Origin: a virus
IMG/VR virus record: IMGVR_UViG_3300047551_003541
Span: 1-26,984 of that record
Direction: 5' to 3' (one strand)
DNA: 26,984 bases
The translations under genes and the position numbers were made by a program. Below are positions 9,101 to 15,200 of this stretch, piece after piece. The first letter of the stretch is position 1, and every line of letters starts with the position of its first letter. The notes below the pieces were generated by a model. The model ran no database searches and was not told the DNA's origin. It worked only from the letters and a program-made list of their open reading frames with translations.

Positions 9101-10968
9101 GGAACCCCTTGGTTTCTTAAAATTTGTTCTGCACTTTGAATATGTTGTTGCTCTCTATATAAAGGTGTTTCAGTTAATTGAGAAGCTGAAATTTGTGCGG
9201 TATCTGCAATTTCTCCTAAATCTGAAACAATTCTAGATTGTAAATTTATTTCTTGGATTTTAGGTACAATCTCTTCAAAAATTTTAGAATACGCGGCAGC
9301 CCTATATAAAGGATCTGTTCTTTTTAAATTTTTTACATATGCTATTTTTTCTTCTTCTGGCATTTTAGAAAAGCGTGACAAAGCTTCTGCTTGTACTACT
9401 GACTCTCTTAATACTATATTTTCATGTATTAAAGTATCTAAACCTGCAGTGTGAGTTTCTTTAAAACTAGAAAGTATTTCTTTTAATTCTGCTTCTGGAG
9501 CGTTTTCACTTAAAGCATTTGTAAACATATATAAACGAGATTGAGCCTCAATTGAAAGCCCTAAAGGAGACGAGACGTTTGAAAGTAAGCCTTCTTTAAC
9601 TAACATAGATTGTTGAGATCTAATTACATCTTGAATGTCTCTTGCACTACCTGGTTTTGTAGTTTGAAAAAACACGTCAGAAACATTACTGTAATCGCCA
9701 TGTACCCTTGCTTCTGTTAAAGCAGCGTTATATTCAATACCAGTAGAGTAAAAAGGTTCACCAGTAGAAGCAGATGCAGGAATTCCTGCAATAGTCATAA
9801 ATGGATTATTTCTTATAAATGCGCGACTTCTTAAATCTGCAATTTGACGTTTAGAAAGTTCTACGTTGTCTGGGATGTTATTTTCTTGCCTATAAACTTG
9901 CTCTGCAAGAATCATTTCCTCTCTTGCCTCTGAAGCTATTTGTGAACCAAATTTTTTCGCTTCAAATTTAATATTAGCAACATAAAGAGTCTTATTTTTC
10001 ATTAACTGTGCTAATTGTTGTTGCATTTGTTTCATCGAAACATTGGTATGCACATTTATTTTAACATCTTTTGCTAAACCAGAAATTCTCTGACTAGAAT
10101 ATTTAAATTTAGAAAAATAATCTTGCATCAAAGCATTAAAAGTATTTGAATCGTATTGCATATTTCTAGTACGCATATACTTCAAGTATTCTGCTTCAGC
10201 AGGATTTGAAGTTAAAAATTTATTAAAACTTTCAGAGCCCTCTAATATATATTTTGAAAGAAATGGTTCATCTCTCTCAAACGCAGCATGCAACCCAACT
10301 TCTCTTAATAATCTTGGATTTTCCAATTCAGGATTTAAAGCGTTATTTTCTACTAACAAAGTTTCTGCTTTTAAAATTTCATTAGCAGCGCTAGAATTAT
10401 TATCAAAATCTTTTACTTTAATTAATTTTCTTTCCAATGATTGTATTTGATTCTGTAGCACAGTATCTAAATTATTAAAATACGTAGCATTTCTTTTTAA
10501 ATTTTTTATGTTCTCAAGTATCTCGTTATAGCTATTCTTATTCATTAAATAGTCAACGATAGCAATATCTCTAAAAGACATCTGCTTTACTAAATCAGGG
10601 TGCATTCCTTTCAATACATTTACTTGATTCAATTTAGAAGAGGAAACCATATTCGCATTGGTTTCTTCTAATTTTCTAATTAAATTAGCTTCCGGAATAA
10701 ATATATTTAATTCGTTTTGCTCTAAATTAAATAAAGCAACTTCATGCATAGATTCAGTTTTTAAACCTAGAGTTTCAATATCTAAAATTGCTGCATTCTT
10801 TAAAATATCTTTAGAATCAGTAAAAGGTAAAGACTTAGTATCTAAAGTACTAGTTGCTTTTACAGGCTGACTCTGTATAAAAAGTGCATTCTGTCTAGAT
10901 TCGAATATATTTTGTTTATCTGGATCTAAAGCTTTATAAGTAGTTGTGAGATATTTTTGCTGTGTCAT
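6130..10968 (-). CDS. Giant protein with possible DEDD-exonuclease-like N-terminus and C-terminal staphylococcal-nuclease (TNase) domain
   Basis: 1612 aa, with its start overlapping the previous stop (ATGA). The C-terminal TNase/SNase-type domain spans about residues 1267-1420. EDADTITL carries the metal Asp pair (1276, 1278), RLAGIDAPE gives Arg1304, Asp1309 and Glu1312, and GRQVATLFAG supplies the second catalytic Arg. It ends with the family's usual RGMWS. All S. aureus nuclease catalytic positions are therefore present, and calcium-dependent nucleic-acid cleavage is predicted. At the N-terminus ILDIETLGL (61-69) looks like exonuclease motif I of the DEDD superfamily. Candidate motif II is LYVANIKFEAKKFG near 327-345, but the spacing is unusually large and motif III is unclear, so that call is weak. 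A hydrophobic Gly/Ala segment lies near 1085-1110. Operon position suggests a virion-associated or injected nuclease. Confidence 0.8.
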   Translation of the reverse strand: MTQQKYLTTTYKALDPDKQNIFESRQNALFIQSQPVKATSTLDTKSLPFTDSKDILKNAAILDIETLGLKTESMHEVALFNLEQNELNIFIPEANLIRKLEETNANMVSSSKLNQVNVLKGMHPDLVKQMSFRDIAIVDYLMNKNSYNEILENIKNLKRNATYFNNLDTVLQNQIQSLERKLIKVKDFDNNSSAANEILKAETLLVENNALNPELENPRLLREVGLHAAFERDEPFLSKYILEGSESFNKFLTSNPAEAEYLKYMRTRNMQYDSNTFNALMQDYFSKFKYSSQRISGLAKDVKINVHTNVSMKQMQQQLAQLMKNKTLYVANIKFEAKKFGSQIASEAREEMILAEQVYRQENNIPDNVELSKRQIADLRSRAFIRNNPFMTIAGIPASASTGEPFYSTGIEYNAALTEARVHGDYSNVSDVFFQTTKPGSARDIQDVIRSQQSMLVKEGLLSNVSSPLGLSIEAQSRLYMFTNALSENAPEAELKEILSSFKETHTAGLDTLIHENIVLRESVVQAEALSRFSKMPEEEKIAYVKNLKRTDPLYRAAAYSKIFEEIVPKIQEINLQSRIVSDLGEIADTAQISASQLTETPLYREQQHIQSAEQILRNQGVPESSVQSLKDLYSDTIVTEKIKTPSYNRKIIASYTSFKKNLQNNDLYNYAGRNKEFEILEQELLDKRFIYHTGDTYEFDSDLLDSRKQSEAAIKKRAELKSFLQTRGNKVHDLIKGFESLSESLITDDFSNKVEKSLLSRTSRNIPRLNLEKFKKPYEIKTTEKIRDVIKKATEHKHTASLLQSRSKPIPVEAMINEIQHHAFNMPAGYQKTTSGYSEAEINLAKQKFLAGEPIYAEKNQKIFVAPPETNREEAFARAFFEIKHYESTGQVMDSKKYVASRKQNYGSLTKEVIKQAATRQIELGDTVYQFEKDLNEVPVYNQKTLGDYRSGFRNYIDYGEIKTSYGATYIDPSHDASVDLNEQAKKYADLNFRLEESFNMPKDEKGGTPIYNEKEIKNYIFDRKVPDNIKSKPVLFGSSELATAPTTFKALPPGLTVSELDNIANTIVEQNFDNGLNKVFSEFASSSAGLKFFGMYAAGAAALATLSLVQEPALSKASETSTLSPSYDRWFENQKKFFGSESNFKTAIKDKYFASNDGLAENGLASLMRKVNTDFGSPYQGPATSYSVFEDQELIRERQKYSSYMFNERHFTERGDIFNLLRSHIAYKPEMREIFREFASPNQGLTQEQLLSLKGNNLKRLVINKDDFHISVEDADTITLQRKGATNNPLSKFMGSGNYSFRLAGIDAPETSHDERAAQPHAEISKEMLKSLMQGKELSLVFDPTNITYGRQVATLFAGDRNLNLELLKRGAVAYLPYEGKGQEQMYNEKAFSAAQKYAVEQRRGMWSEPFFQVYNEMNKQTQQTVTFNTFANKTKSAENANLTNILGIMLSAQKQGKISDFHREEMDQTFNEIKNNTRQVSIEPSVLISEDLKKKYSQKKNVRPFDADFDQHRKMARHNEHMPSLQYDLKRLIETKGSKDVENKLKYSGQMLENNIELLETVQSTSNNSQVSKITNQTTNKAIRARRFNDMQIAQHKALIHLKQNHTRM

Positions 10969-11705
10969 TTCGCATCATCCAAGAGAATTTCATCTTTTAC
11001 AACTATAACATTCTCTTGTGCAATTAATAAAGCTTCTCTAAGTTTTTGAATTTCGCCCAAAACTTTTGAATTTTGATTCTCATTACCCAATCTAGAAACA
11101 AAGTCTGCTTTTGATTTTCTAGTTTCCATTAATTTTTCTAACCAACGTTCTCTTCTTTTTTCTAATTTATCAATTAATTCTAAAAGAGGGTGTAATTTGG
11201 TTTGAGTAGCTACATCGCCATTTTCATTAAAACCAGTAATTTCGGTTAAAAGAAAATCTCTACCAAAACCATTTTTATCACCATTGCTCAAGACAGTAAT
11301 AGAGCGTTGCTTATATAAATCAATTAAAGCTAATTCATTTATAATACTCATCTCTACAGGATTAGAAGGATCTACATCTAAGTACTGCATGTAATTTATA
11401 ATTTGTTGTTCTAAAAAACTTTTCTCTAATACGCAAGACATTCCAACTGGATACTCTTGTAAGTTTGCTTTTTGAATCTTGCCATTTTGATCTATATCAT
11501 TAATTGGACAACTAGCAAAAAAAGGACATTTATCTGGGCCGTTACAAGTCAAAGGAGAAGCGGTATAGACTCCTTGATTCTTAACACTTACTGCAATTTT
11601 AGATTTCTTTTCTTCAGTTAATTTTTCTAAATATTTTTCATATCTAGAATTATTGTTTGATAATTTATTGAAATATTCTAATTGGCGTTCTTCTTTTGAT
11701 ATCAT
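10965..11705 (-). CDS. Cys-rich (putative zinc-binding) protein with coiled coil; possible small terminase
   Basis: 246 aa, first gene of the leftward operon, with AGGGA upstream of the ATG at 11705. Four cysteines (54, 60, 66, 91) in the arrangement TCNGPDKCPFFASCP and YPVGMSCVLE suggest a small zinc or Fe-S knuckle. The second half (about 175-240) is a charged coiled coil (LIDKLEKRRERWLEKLMETRKSK). Being upstream of TerL in the same operon, and ending in a helical oligomerisation-like region, it might be the small terminase or another packaging factor. No diagnostic DNA-binding motif was seen, so this is a guess. The start and stop are well supported, the latter by ATGA overlap with the next gene. 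Confidence 0.7.
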   Translation of the reverse strand: MISKEERQLEYFNKLSNNNSRYEKYLEKLTEEKKSKIAVSVKNQGVYTASPLTCNGPDKCPFFASCPINDIDQNGKIQKANLQEYPVGMSCVLEKSFLEQQIINYMQYLDVDPSNPVEMSIINELALIDLYKQRSITVLSNGDKNGFGRDFLLTEITGFNENGDVATQTKLHPLLELIDKLEKRRERWLEKLMETRKSKADFVSRLGNENQNSKVLGEIQKLREALLIAQENVIVVKDEILLDDAK

Positions 11706-11792
11706 AAAAAATCCCTATAGGCTGTTTTTTTTGGTTAATTATTTTTTTAGGATACTGCTTTTTTTGGATTTAATAAAGCGAAAAATAGACAC

Positions 11793-11894
11793 CACCCCGG
11801 TCTAGTAATAGTAAAATTGGATAAAGTGTCGATTGAGGGGAGGTAATATATATGTTGCCCAATCAGTTTTCATTCTTTTTTAGCCCACCCCGGT
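11793..11894 (+). repeat. Direct repeat CACCCCGGT(G)CTAG, two copies 93 bp apart
   Basis: The nine-base CACCCCGGT occurs at 11793-11801 and 11886-11894. In both copies it is followed by CTAG, directly in the first and after one extra G in the second. These G+C-rich words stand out in an AT-rich region and flank the leader micro-ORF. They could be operator or activator sites for the divergent promoters. Confidence 0.5.
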
Positions 11895-11899
11895 GCTAG
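11852..11899 (+). CDS. Possible leader micro-ORF (15 aa)
   Basis: ATG TTG CCC ... TAG encodes MLPNQFSFFFSPPRC. It is preceded by GGGGAGG with seven bases of spacing, the strongest Shine-Dalgarno match in the window, which is hard to explain without translation. The ORF ends 56 bases before the 316-aa gene start and overlaps the second CACCCCGGT copy. It may be a leader peptide. A longer frame opening with GTG at 11893 exists but has no suitable ribosome site there. Confidence 0.35.
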   Translation: MLPNQFSFFFSPPRC

Positions 11900-11955
11900 G
11901 TACATTCGGTACCAAGATGAGTGCAACACACCTGTACATAGAAAGGATTTCACAA

Positions 11956-12906
11956 ATGTACTATTTTCTCCTCAACTTTTTAAGTTGTTTCGTTTTCTCG
12001 GAAAAAGAAGCTAAAGTCAATACCTTTGGGTATACCGTTGCTCGTCTTCTTCTTCCTATCTTGTTCTTCTTTCTTTCCATTAAAATTCAGCTGGTTGAAG
12101 TTATTGTTTTAAATGGTTTTTTGCTTATCTATGTAGTGGTTGACCAATGTTCTCTTTTTGTTTCAAAAGATGCTGCAAATTTAAACGACTTTACAAAAAT
12201 GTGTGACTCCTCTATGTCAAAAATTTTAAAAGTTCAATGTTTATTCATGTTTATCGTCCTATTGAATACAGTGGATGCACAAAGCATTACTTGTCCTGAT
12301 GAAATCAATAAATTCTCTAAAAGCACATTCTTCCATGAAGAATTGCTAAGTAAAGAAGAATTAGTTTCTTATTGGAAAGAGAACAAAGGTACGCTTGATG
12401 TTGCCCAAGAAATCTCTCAAGAATTTCTTAATGAACAACATGATCTCAGAGTGTTCTTTTTAAAGAATCCCCAAGTTTGTGTTATAGCTGTTCCTGAACC
12501 CTATATGGGAGCTTTTGAAGCTACCAGGGAGATTACTAGGCTTTTGTGGTCCGTACCACAAGCTTGGTATCATGAAAGAATGCATAGCTGTAAGATTGGC
12601 TTATCTTTCTCCCATGGAGATAAGGATAAACTTAATATTCTTTCTTCCAAGAGAGCAATTAAGGGTGAGGATTCTGCGAGATGGATAGCTGCAGAAGATT
12701 TGAAAAAAGCTTTTCCTCAAATTGATATTCTTCTTATTACCTGTAGAGGTGAGAAATCACCCTCTCATGAAGGTGATTTTATCTTGGATCATCAAACTGC
12801 AATTTGGTGGTCTACAGAAAAAGGAGAAAGTACTCCTAGTAAATGGCTATGGCATGCTCATGAAAACGGAAACCTACAAAGGTTTGTAGACATGTATAGC
12901 TATTAA
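11956..12906 (+). CDS. Unknown protein with N-terminal membrane segments
   Basis: 316 aa from the ATG at 11956, chosen because AAAGGA lies eight bases upstream; an earlier in-frame GTG at 11893 lacks a good site. Residues 1-110 hold several hydrophobic stretches (MYYFLLNFLSCFVF, ARLLLPILFFFLSI, VLNGFLLIYVVV, LFMFIVLLNTV), suggesting a membrane-anchored N-terminus. The remainder, from about SITCPDEINKF, appears soluble and globular with Trp/His-rich stretches (PQAWYHERMHSC, TAIWWSTEKGE, KWLWHAHENG). No catalytic signature was recognised. It is the first gene of the rightward unit, and the first hammerhead ribozyme begins 26 bases after its stop. Confidence 0.7.
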   Translation: MYYFLLNFLSCFVFSEKEAKVNTFGYTVARLLLPILFFFLSIKIQLVEVIVLNGFLLIYVVVDQCSLFVSKDAANLNDFTKMCDSSMSKILKVQCLFMFIVLLNTVDAQSITCPDEINKFSKSTFFHEELLSKEELVSYWKENKGTLDVAQEISQEFLNEQHDLRVFFLKNPQVCVIAVPEPYMGAFEATREITRLLWSVPQAWYHERMHSCKIGLSFSHGDKDKLNILSSKRAIKGEDSARWIAAEDLKKAFPQIDILLITCRGEKSPSHEGDFILDHQTAIWWSTEKGESTPSKWLWHAHENGNLQRFVDMYSY

Positions 12907-12931
12907 CTTCTTAATAACAACCCCTAATAGG

Positions 12932-12984
12932 GAGGTCTGCAGGTAGTGTCCTGTACTGATGAGGCGAATCGAAGCCGAAACCTC
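12932..12984 (+). ncRNA. Hammerhead ribozyme 1 (type III)
   Basis: Stem III is GAGGT (12932-12936) with ACCTC (12980-12984). The cleavage triplet is GTC, so cutting is expected after 12937. Stem I is TGCAGG/CCTGTA (12938-12943/12950-12955) with loop TAGTGT. The core is CTGATGA (12956-12962), stem II is GGC/GCC (12963-12965/12974-12976) with an 8-base loop, and GAAA is at 12977-12980. Every invariant core base is present. It lies between the 316-aa and kinase-like genes with no terminator in between, so it should cut a read-through mRNA. Confidence 0.93.
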
Positions 12985-13038
12985 AAAACTTGTAACCGTC
13001 TAGCTTAAAGACATTAAAGAAAAGCAAAGGATGAAATC

Positions 13039-13683
13039 ATGGATGTTTTGTTTATGAAAAAAGTTTCTGCTATCGATTTAATTGATAGCGTTGAGAAAGC
13101 AAAAAGAATCATTTCTCAACCTTGTACATCTCAGGGGATGTTTAGGGAGGTATGGGTGGGTAATTATGCGGTTTTGAAGAAAGGCAAAGAAGTACCTGGA
13201 GGAGGTTTTGATATCTCTCTTGGGGGAGGAGAGATGAATAGGAGGGAAAATCAAGTGTGGACAAAGTATAACCATCTTAATCTTTTGGCAAAAATTAATT
13301 GGGTATCTACAGATAATTTATATTTGTCCATGGAAAAGTTGAATATGGACGAAGAGAGAAAAAATAAAGCGATTAAAGATCTCTTTGGAGATTTTTGGGT
13401 TGATGAAGGTGATGAGAAAAAATCTGCTGCCAATTGTTTAAACAGGGTGAAGATGGTTCTATGGGCTTTATTAAAAGCCAATTATGATAAGTTGATAGCT
13501 ACTTCCTTGCTTAAGGCAAATCACTTTGATAGAAAAGTGAACTTAGCAAAGGTAGAGTTGAAAAAAGAAATCTATAGGAAGTTATTACAACTTCCCAAAG
13601 ATGTGGTTTGGGATTTGCATTACTCTAATTGGGGGCTGGATCATAAAGGAGAATTGAAAATTCTAGATTATGCAGGTGTTTAA
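13039..13683 (+). CDS. Small protein-kinase-like protein
   Basis: 214 aa from the ATG at 13039, with AGGA eight bases upstream. The order of motifs fits the protein-kinase fold: a strand with a likely ATP-binding lysine in NYAVLKKGKE (Lys47/48), a Glu in MNRRENQVW (Glu70) as the possible helix-C partner, a hinge-like NLYLSMEKLNM (93-103), then the catalytic-loop-like WDLHYSNWG (Asp192, Asn197), and finally KILDYAG (Asp210) as the metal-binding DFG equivalent. The protein stops right after that point, so the activation loop and rest of the C-lobe are missing. This short form resembles small kinase-like proteins seen in phages. It could phosphorylate host or phage proteins or be a degenerate binding module. 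It is flanked on both sides by hammerhead ribozymes. Confidence 0.7.
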   Translation: MDVLFMKKVSAIDLIDSVEKAKRIISQPCTSQGMFREVWVGNYAVLKKGKEVPGGGFDISLGGGEMNRRENQVWTKYNHLNLLAKINWVSTDNLYLSMEKLNMDEERKNKAIKDLFGDFWVDEGDEKKSAANCLNRVKMVLWALLKANYDKLIATSLLKANHFDRKVNLAKVELKKEIYRKLLQLPKDVVWDLHYSNWGLDHKGELKILDYAGV

Positions 13684-13709
13684 AAAGACAAAACAAAACC
13701 TTTAAAGAG

Positions 13710-13765
13710 GAGGTCCGTAGGGTTGTCCCTATGCTGATGAAGGCTTAATTGAGAGCCGAAACCTC
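13710..13765 (+). ncRNA. Hammerhead ribozyme 2 (type III)
   Basis: Stem III is GAGGT/ACCTC (13710-13714/13761-13765), with triplet GTC and cleavage expected after 13715. Stem I is CGTAGGG/CCCTATG (13716-13722/13727-13733) with loop TTGT. The core CTGATGA is at 13734-13740, stem II is GGCT/AGCC (13742-13745/13754-13757), and GAAA is at 13758-13761. It starts 26 bases after the kinase-like gene and ends 24 bases before the next ATG. Its stem III matches ribozyme 1, while the stem I sequence differs but keeps pairing. Confidence 0.93.
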
Positions 13766-13789
13766 AAACTGTAACAAAAGGAGAAAAAC

Positions 13790-14110
13790 ATGAATACAGT
13801 TAAAAAAATCTCAGAAAATTGCTATTTAGTTAGTAACGACGCTGATTGTTACTTAACAGAAGAACCAGCTACTAACCCTGAATTGGGCTGTAGATTGATT
13901 CAAGTGAGTGAGAATTCTTGGAATCAAAGAAAAGGTATTTGGTTCACTACAAACGGAACACCAAAAATTATTTCGTTACCAGATACAGCAATCACTGCTC
14001 TCACAGATGTAAATGGCAATAAATTGTTCTTTTTGCCTTCTGGAGAAAAAGATTTCAGTAATCAAACAGCAAAAATTTCATTCATTTATTTTGATGAAAT
14101 CTTTAATTAA
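13790..14110 (+). CDS. Unknown 106-aa protein
   Basis: A clear ATG at 13790 with GGAG six bases upstream. The protein (MNTVKKISENCYLVSN...) is a mix of short beta-like stretches and polar residues (RKGIWFTTNGTPKIISLP, NGNKLFFLPSGEKDF), with no signal peptide, membrane helix or catalytic motif. It lies alone between ribozymes 2 and 3, so cleavage would release it on an RNA of about 466 nt. No family was recognised. Confidence 0.65.
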   Translation: MNTVKKISENCYLVSNDADCYLTEEPATNPELGCRLIQVSENSWNQRKGIWFTTNGTPKIISLPDTAITALTDVNGNKLFFLPSGEKDFSNQTAKISFIYFDEIFN

Positions 14111-14120
14111 TTCGCTGTTA

Positions 14121-14149
14121 TAAATTATTTAATTTGATTGTTTATCCAA
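14121..14149 (+). promoter_or_regulatory. AT-rich element shared with 21258-21287 (possible promoter)
   Basis: The 15-mer TAAATTATTTAATTT, followed by GATTG-TTTATCCAA, closely matches an element at 21258-21287 (same 15-mer, then TATTTATTTATACAA). Both copies lie just upstream of a type III hammerhead and just downstream of a gene. The similarity extends weakly further 5' (AATTAATTCG versus AATTAGATCG). A phage promoter or shared RNA-processing site is the simplest reading; the role is inference. Confidence 0.4.
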
Positions 14150-14172
14150 TTTTTAAATTCTAGTCAATTATA

Positions 14173-14235
14173 GACAAGATACATAGCGTCCGCTGCTATG
14201 CTGATGAGACCCGATCCGGGGTCGAAATCTGTGTC
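14173..14235 (+). ncRNA. Hammerhead ribozyme 3 (type III, AUA cleavage site)
   Basis: Stem I is CATAGC/GCTATG (14182-14187/14195-14200) with a 7-base loop. The core CTGATGA is at 14201-14207, stem II is GACCC/GGGTC (14208-14212/14219-14223), and GAAA is at 14224-14227. Stem III pairs GACAAGA (14173-14179) with TCTGTGTC (14228-14235) around one bulged G. The cleavage triplet is then ATA, a permitted NUH triplet, and cutting is expected after 14181. The bulged stem III makes it slightly less regular than the others. Confidence 0.85.
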
Positions 14236-14258
14236 TCCATTCCAGTAGTACCGATTAT

Positions 14259-14308
14259 AGAAAATAGAGTTTTTTCACACAACACTCTTTTCCCTTTTTC
14301 TATTTTTT
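14259..14308 (+). other. Long imperfect hairpin in the leader of the 129-aa gene
   Basis: AAAATAG (14261-14267) can pair with CTATTTT (14300-14306), and the inner AGAG (14266-14269) with CTCT (14284-14287) as an alternative. The 3' side is T-rich, so it is terminator-like, but there is no separate U-tail after the stem. It may be a regulatory structure between ribozyme 3 and the gene start. Confidence 0.3.
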
Positions 14309-14323
14309 ATAAACGGTCGAGAT

Positions 14324-14333
14324 GACGAGACGA
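14324..14333 (+). promoter_or_regulatory. GACGAGACGA leader motif, copy 1
   Basis: The 10-mer GACGAGACGA lies 34 bases upstream of the 129-aa start. The same word occurs twice before the polymerase gene (15176-15185, 15191-15200), and the shorter GACGAGAC occurs before the 126-aa gene (22206-22213). Being confined to 5' leaders suggests a protein- or RNA-binding site. Confidence 0.4.
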
Positions 14334-14367
14334 AAAAAAACCAACCATTTAGCACAAGGAGATTAAA

Positions 14368-14757
14368 ATGCTAAAATTTGGAAAAATCAAAAAAGGCAAT
14401 GCCATTATGGCAAGAACAATCAAAGCACAACTCAAGCAAACAAATCAATACGTTTTGTTTTGTCGTCTGATCAACAAGATCAGAAAGAGTGGGATCACCT
14501 GTGTTGAATTAAGCAAGCAAACACCATTGATGTTACAAAGTTTAGTTTCTTTTTGCTCTATGAGCAAGGAAATTGAAAAAGAAGGATTAGATGCTTTGGT
14601 ATTAGCTTTAATGCTAAAGAAAGATCAAGTTTCCTCTTCTCCTTTTTACAAAGGTAGACCAGGTGTAACAGCTATTGCTTCTTTTCAAACAGCAGAATGC
14701 CGTTTTGGAGATTTTTATCTCCATTTTGGTGATCGAGTAGTAATTATTGCTGCTTAG
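14368..14757 (+). CDS. Unknown 129-aa protein
   Basis: ATG at 14368 with AAGGAG seven bases upstream; an internal ATG (residue 14) lacks a site of equal quality. The protein begins basic (MLKFGKIKKGNAIMARTIKAQLKQ), continues with helical hydrophobic stretches (LFCRLINKIRK, LDALVLALMLKK) and ends with a beta-like tail (FGDFYLHFGDRVVIIAA). The basic start could mean nucleic-acid binding, but no recognised motif supports it. It sits between ribozyme 3 and the long leader of the polymerase gene. Confidence 0.6.
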   Translation: MLKFGKIKKGNAIMARTIKAQLKQTNQYVLFCRLINKIRKSGITCVELSKQTPLMLQSLVSFCSMSKEIEKEGLDALVLALMLKKDQVSSSPFYKGRPGVTAIASFQTAECRFGDFYLHFGDRVVIIAA

Positions 14758-14812
14758 AGTCTGTCTGCTGATCCTCCAAACCCCAACCCTAACCAAAGGA
14801 GATAGTCCAGAA

Positions 14813-14869
14813 ATGGTAATCCTAGCACAACAACAAATTTGCAAATTATTGTTGATTGTTGCGTTGTAA
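14813..14869 (+). CDS. Possible leader micro-ORF (18 aa)
   Basis: Encodes MVILAQQQICKLLLIVAL. AAAGGAG lies 11 bases upstream, slightly long spacing. It overlaps the inverted repeat CAACAAATTTG / CAAATTATTGTTG (14830-14853), so ribosome passage could alter folding. The peptide is short and hydrophobic. It could be a leader peptide or chance. Confidence 0.22.
   Translation: MVILAQQQICKLLLIVAL
14830..14853 (+). repeat. Inverted repeat (near-perfect, almost no loop)
   Basis: CAACAAATTTG is followed by its near complement CAAATTATTGTTG, giving about 11 paired bases with a two-base bulge and essentially no loop. It contains the palindrome ATTTGCAAAT; a further AAATTTGCAA copy follows at about 14868. 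It could be a dyad operator or an RNA hairpin. Confidence 0.4.
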
Positions 14870-14928
14870 ATTTGCAAGCGCCCATATTCCTCTTTTCCCT
14901 TTCCCCAACCTTAAACTCAGGAGTTAAC

Positions 14929-14964
14929 ATGCTTAAGCCTAGTTTGGTATCTAGTAAAATTTAG
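14929..14964 (+). CDS. Possible leader micro-ORF (11 aa) ending inside a pseudoknot
   Basis: Encodes MLKPSLVSSKI. AGGAG lies five bases before the ATG, a good site. The last codons lie within the 5' arm of the pseudoknot and the TAG touches its second helix (14964), so translating it would disrupt the structure. This fits a leader-peptide attenuation or translational switch; coding is unproven. Confidence 0.3.
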   Translation: MLKPSLVSSKI

Positions 14965-15003
14965 CAGATTATATGCTAGATACCGTAATGCGTTCAGATC
15001 TGC
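14946..15003 (+). other. Predicted H-type RNA pseudoknot
   Basis: Helix 1 is GGTATCTAG (14946-14954) with CTAGATACC (14976-14984), nine perfect pairs. Its loop contains GCAGAT (14964-14969), which is perfectly complementary to ATCTGC (14998-15003) beyond the helix, giving a 6-bp second helix. Two perfect interlocking helices in 58 bases are unlikely by chance. It precedes a 7-bp hairpin at 15010-15027. It may be a riboswitch-like or protein-binding element of the polymerase leader. Confidence 0.55.
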
Positions 15004-15120
15004 AACCCCAGGTTGACGAATCAACCTCCATTGAAGCCCAGCCTTCCAACCCTTTCCTTTAACTTTATCCCCTCTCTATCTTATGTTTATCTCTAGCCAG
15101 AGCATCATTATATAAGCGCT

Positions 15121-15149
15121 GCCACTGAAAGGTGGTCTGTTCTTTTTTT
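15121..15149 (+). terminator. Weak terminator/attenuator-like hairpin
   Basis: GCCACT-GAAA-GGTGGT forms a 6-bp stem with two G-U pairs and a GNRA tetraloop (15121-15136), followed after six bases by seven Ts. The gap between stem and T-run makes it a poor terminator, so attenuation or a protein-binding role is equally possible. Confidence 0.3.
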
Positions 15150-15175
15150 AAGCGTTTATTATTCCAATTGGCAAC

Positions 15176-15200
15176 GACGAGACGAAATTTGACGAGACGA
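15176..15200 (+). repeat. Tandem GACGAGACGA leader motif (two copies)
   Basis: GACGAGACGA occurs at 15176-15185 and 15191-15200, separated by AATTT, about 40-65 bases before the polymerase ATG. The same word is in the 129-aa leader (14324-14333). Confidence 0.5.

Larger units (their letters stand above)
11706..11955. promoter_or_regulatory. Divergent control region between the leftward and rightward operons
   Basis: 250 bp separating the two head-to-head transcription units, so it must hold or receive promoters for both. I see no convincing -35/-10 pair. It contains two copies of CACCCCGGT (11793-11801 and 11886-11894), T-runs on the + strand (11721-11730, 11738-11759), a short complementary pair GACAC/GTGTC, and a micro-ORF with a very strong Shine-Dalgarno site. 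Promoters of a phage-specific type may be present but cannot be recognised from this window alone. Confidence 0.5.

Noticed and set aside
11706-11725. CTATAGGGA on the minus strand just before the 246-aa gene resembles the end of a T7-type promoter
   Set aside because: Only the initiation end matches; the upstream T7 promoter bases are absent, and AGGGA is better explained as the ribosome site.
13078-13481. Minus-strand ORFs overlapping the kinase-like gene
   Set aside because: The + strand frame has an ordered kinase motif set and a ribosome site; the antisense frames have neither.
14614-14877. 87-codon minus-strand ORF over the 129-aa gene end and polymerase leader
   Set aside because: No ribosome site and it crosses the inverted repeat; composition is unlike neighbouring proteins.
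14964-15027. Leader structures as a tRNA or an HDV-type ribozyme
   Set aside because: No acceptor or anticodon arms; the two helices form a simple H-type pseudoknot and lack the nested P3 hairpin needed for an HDV-like fold.
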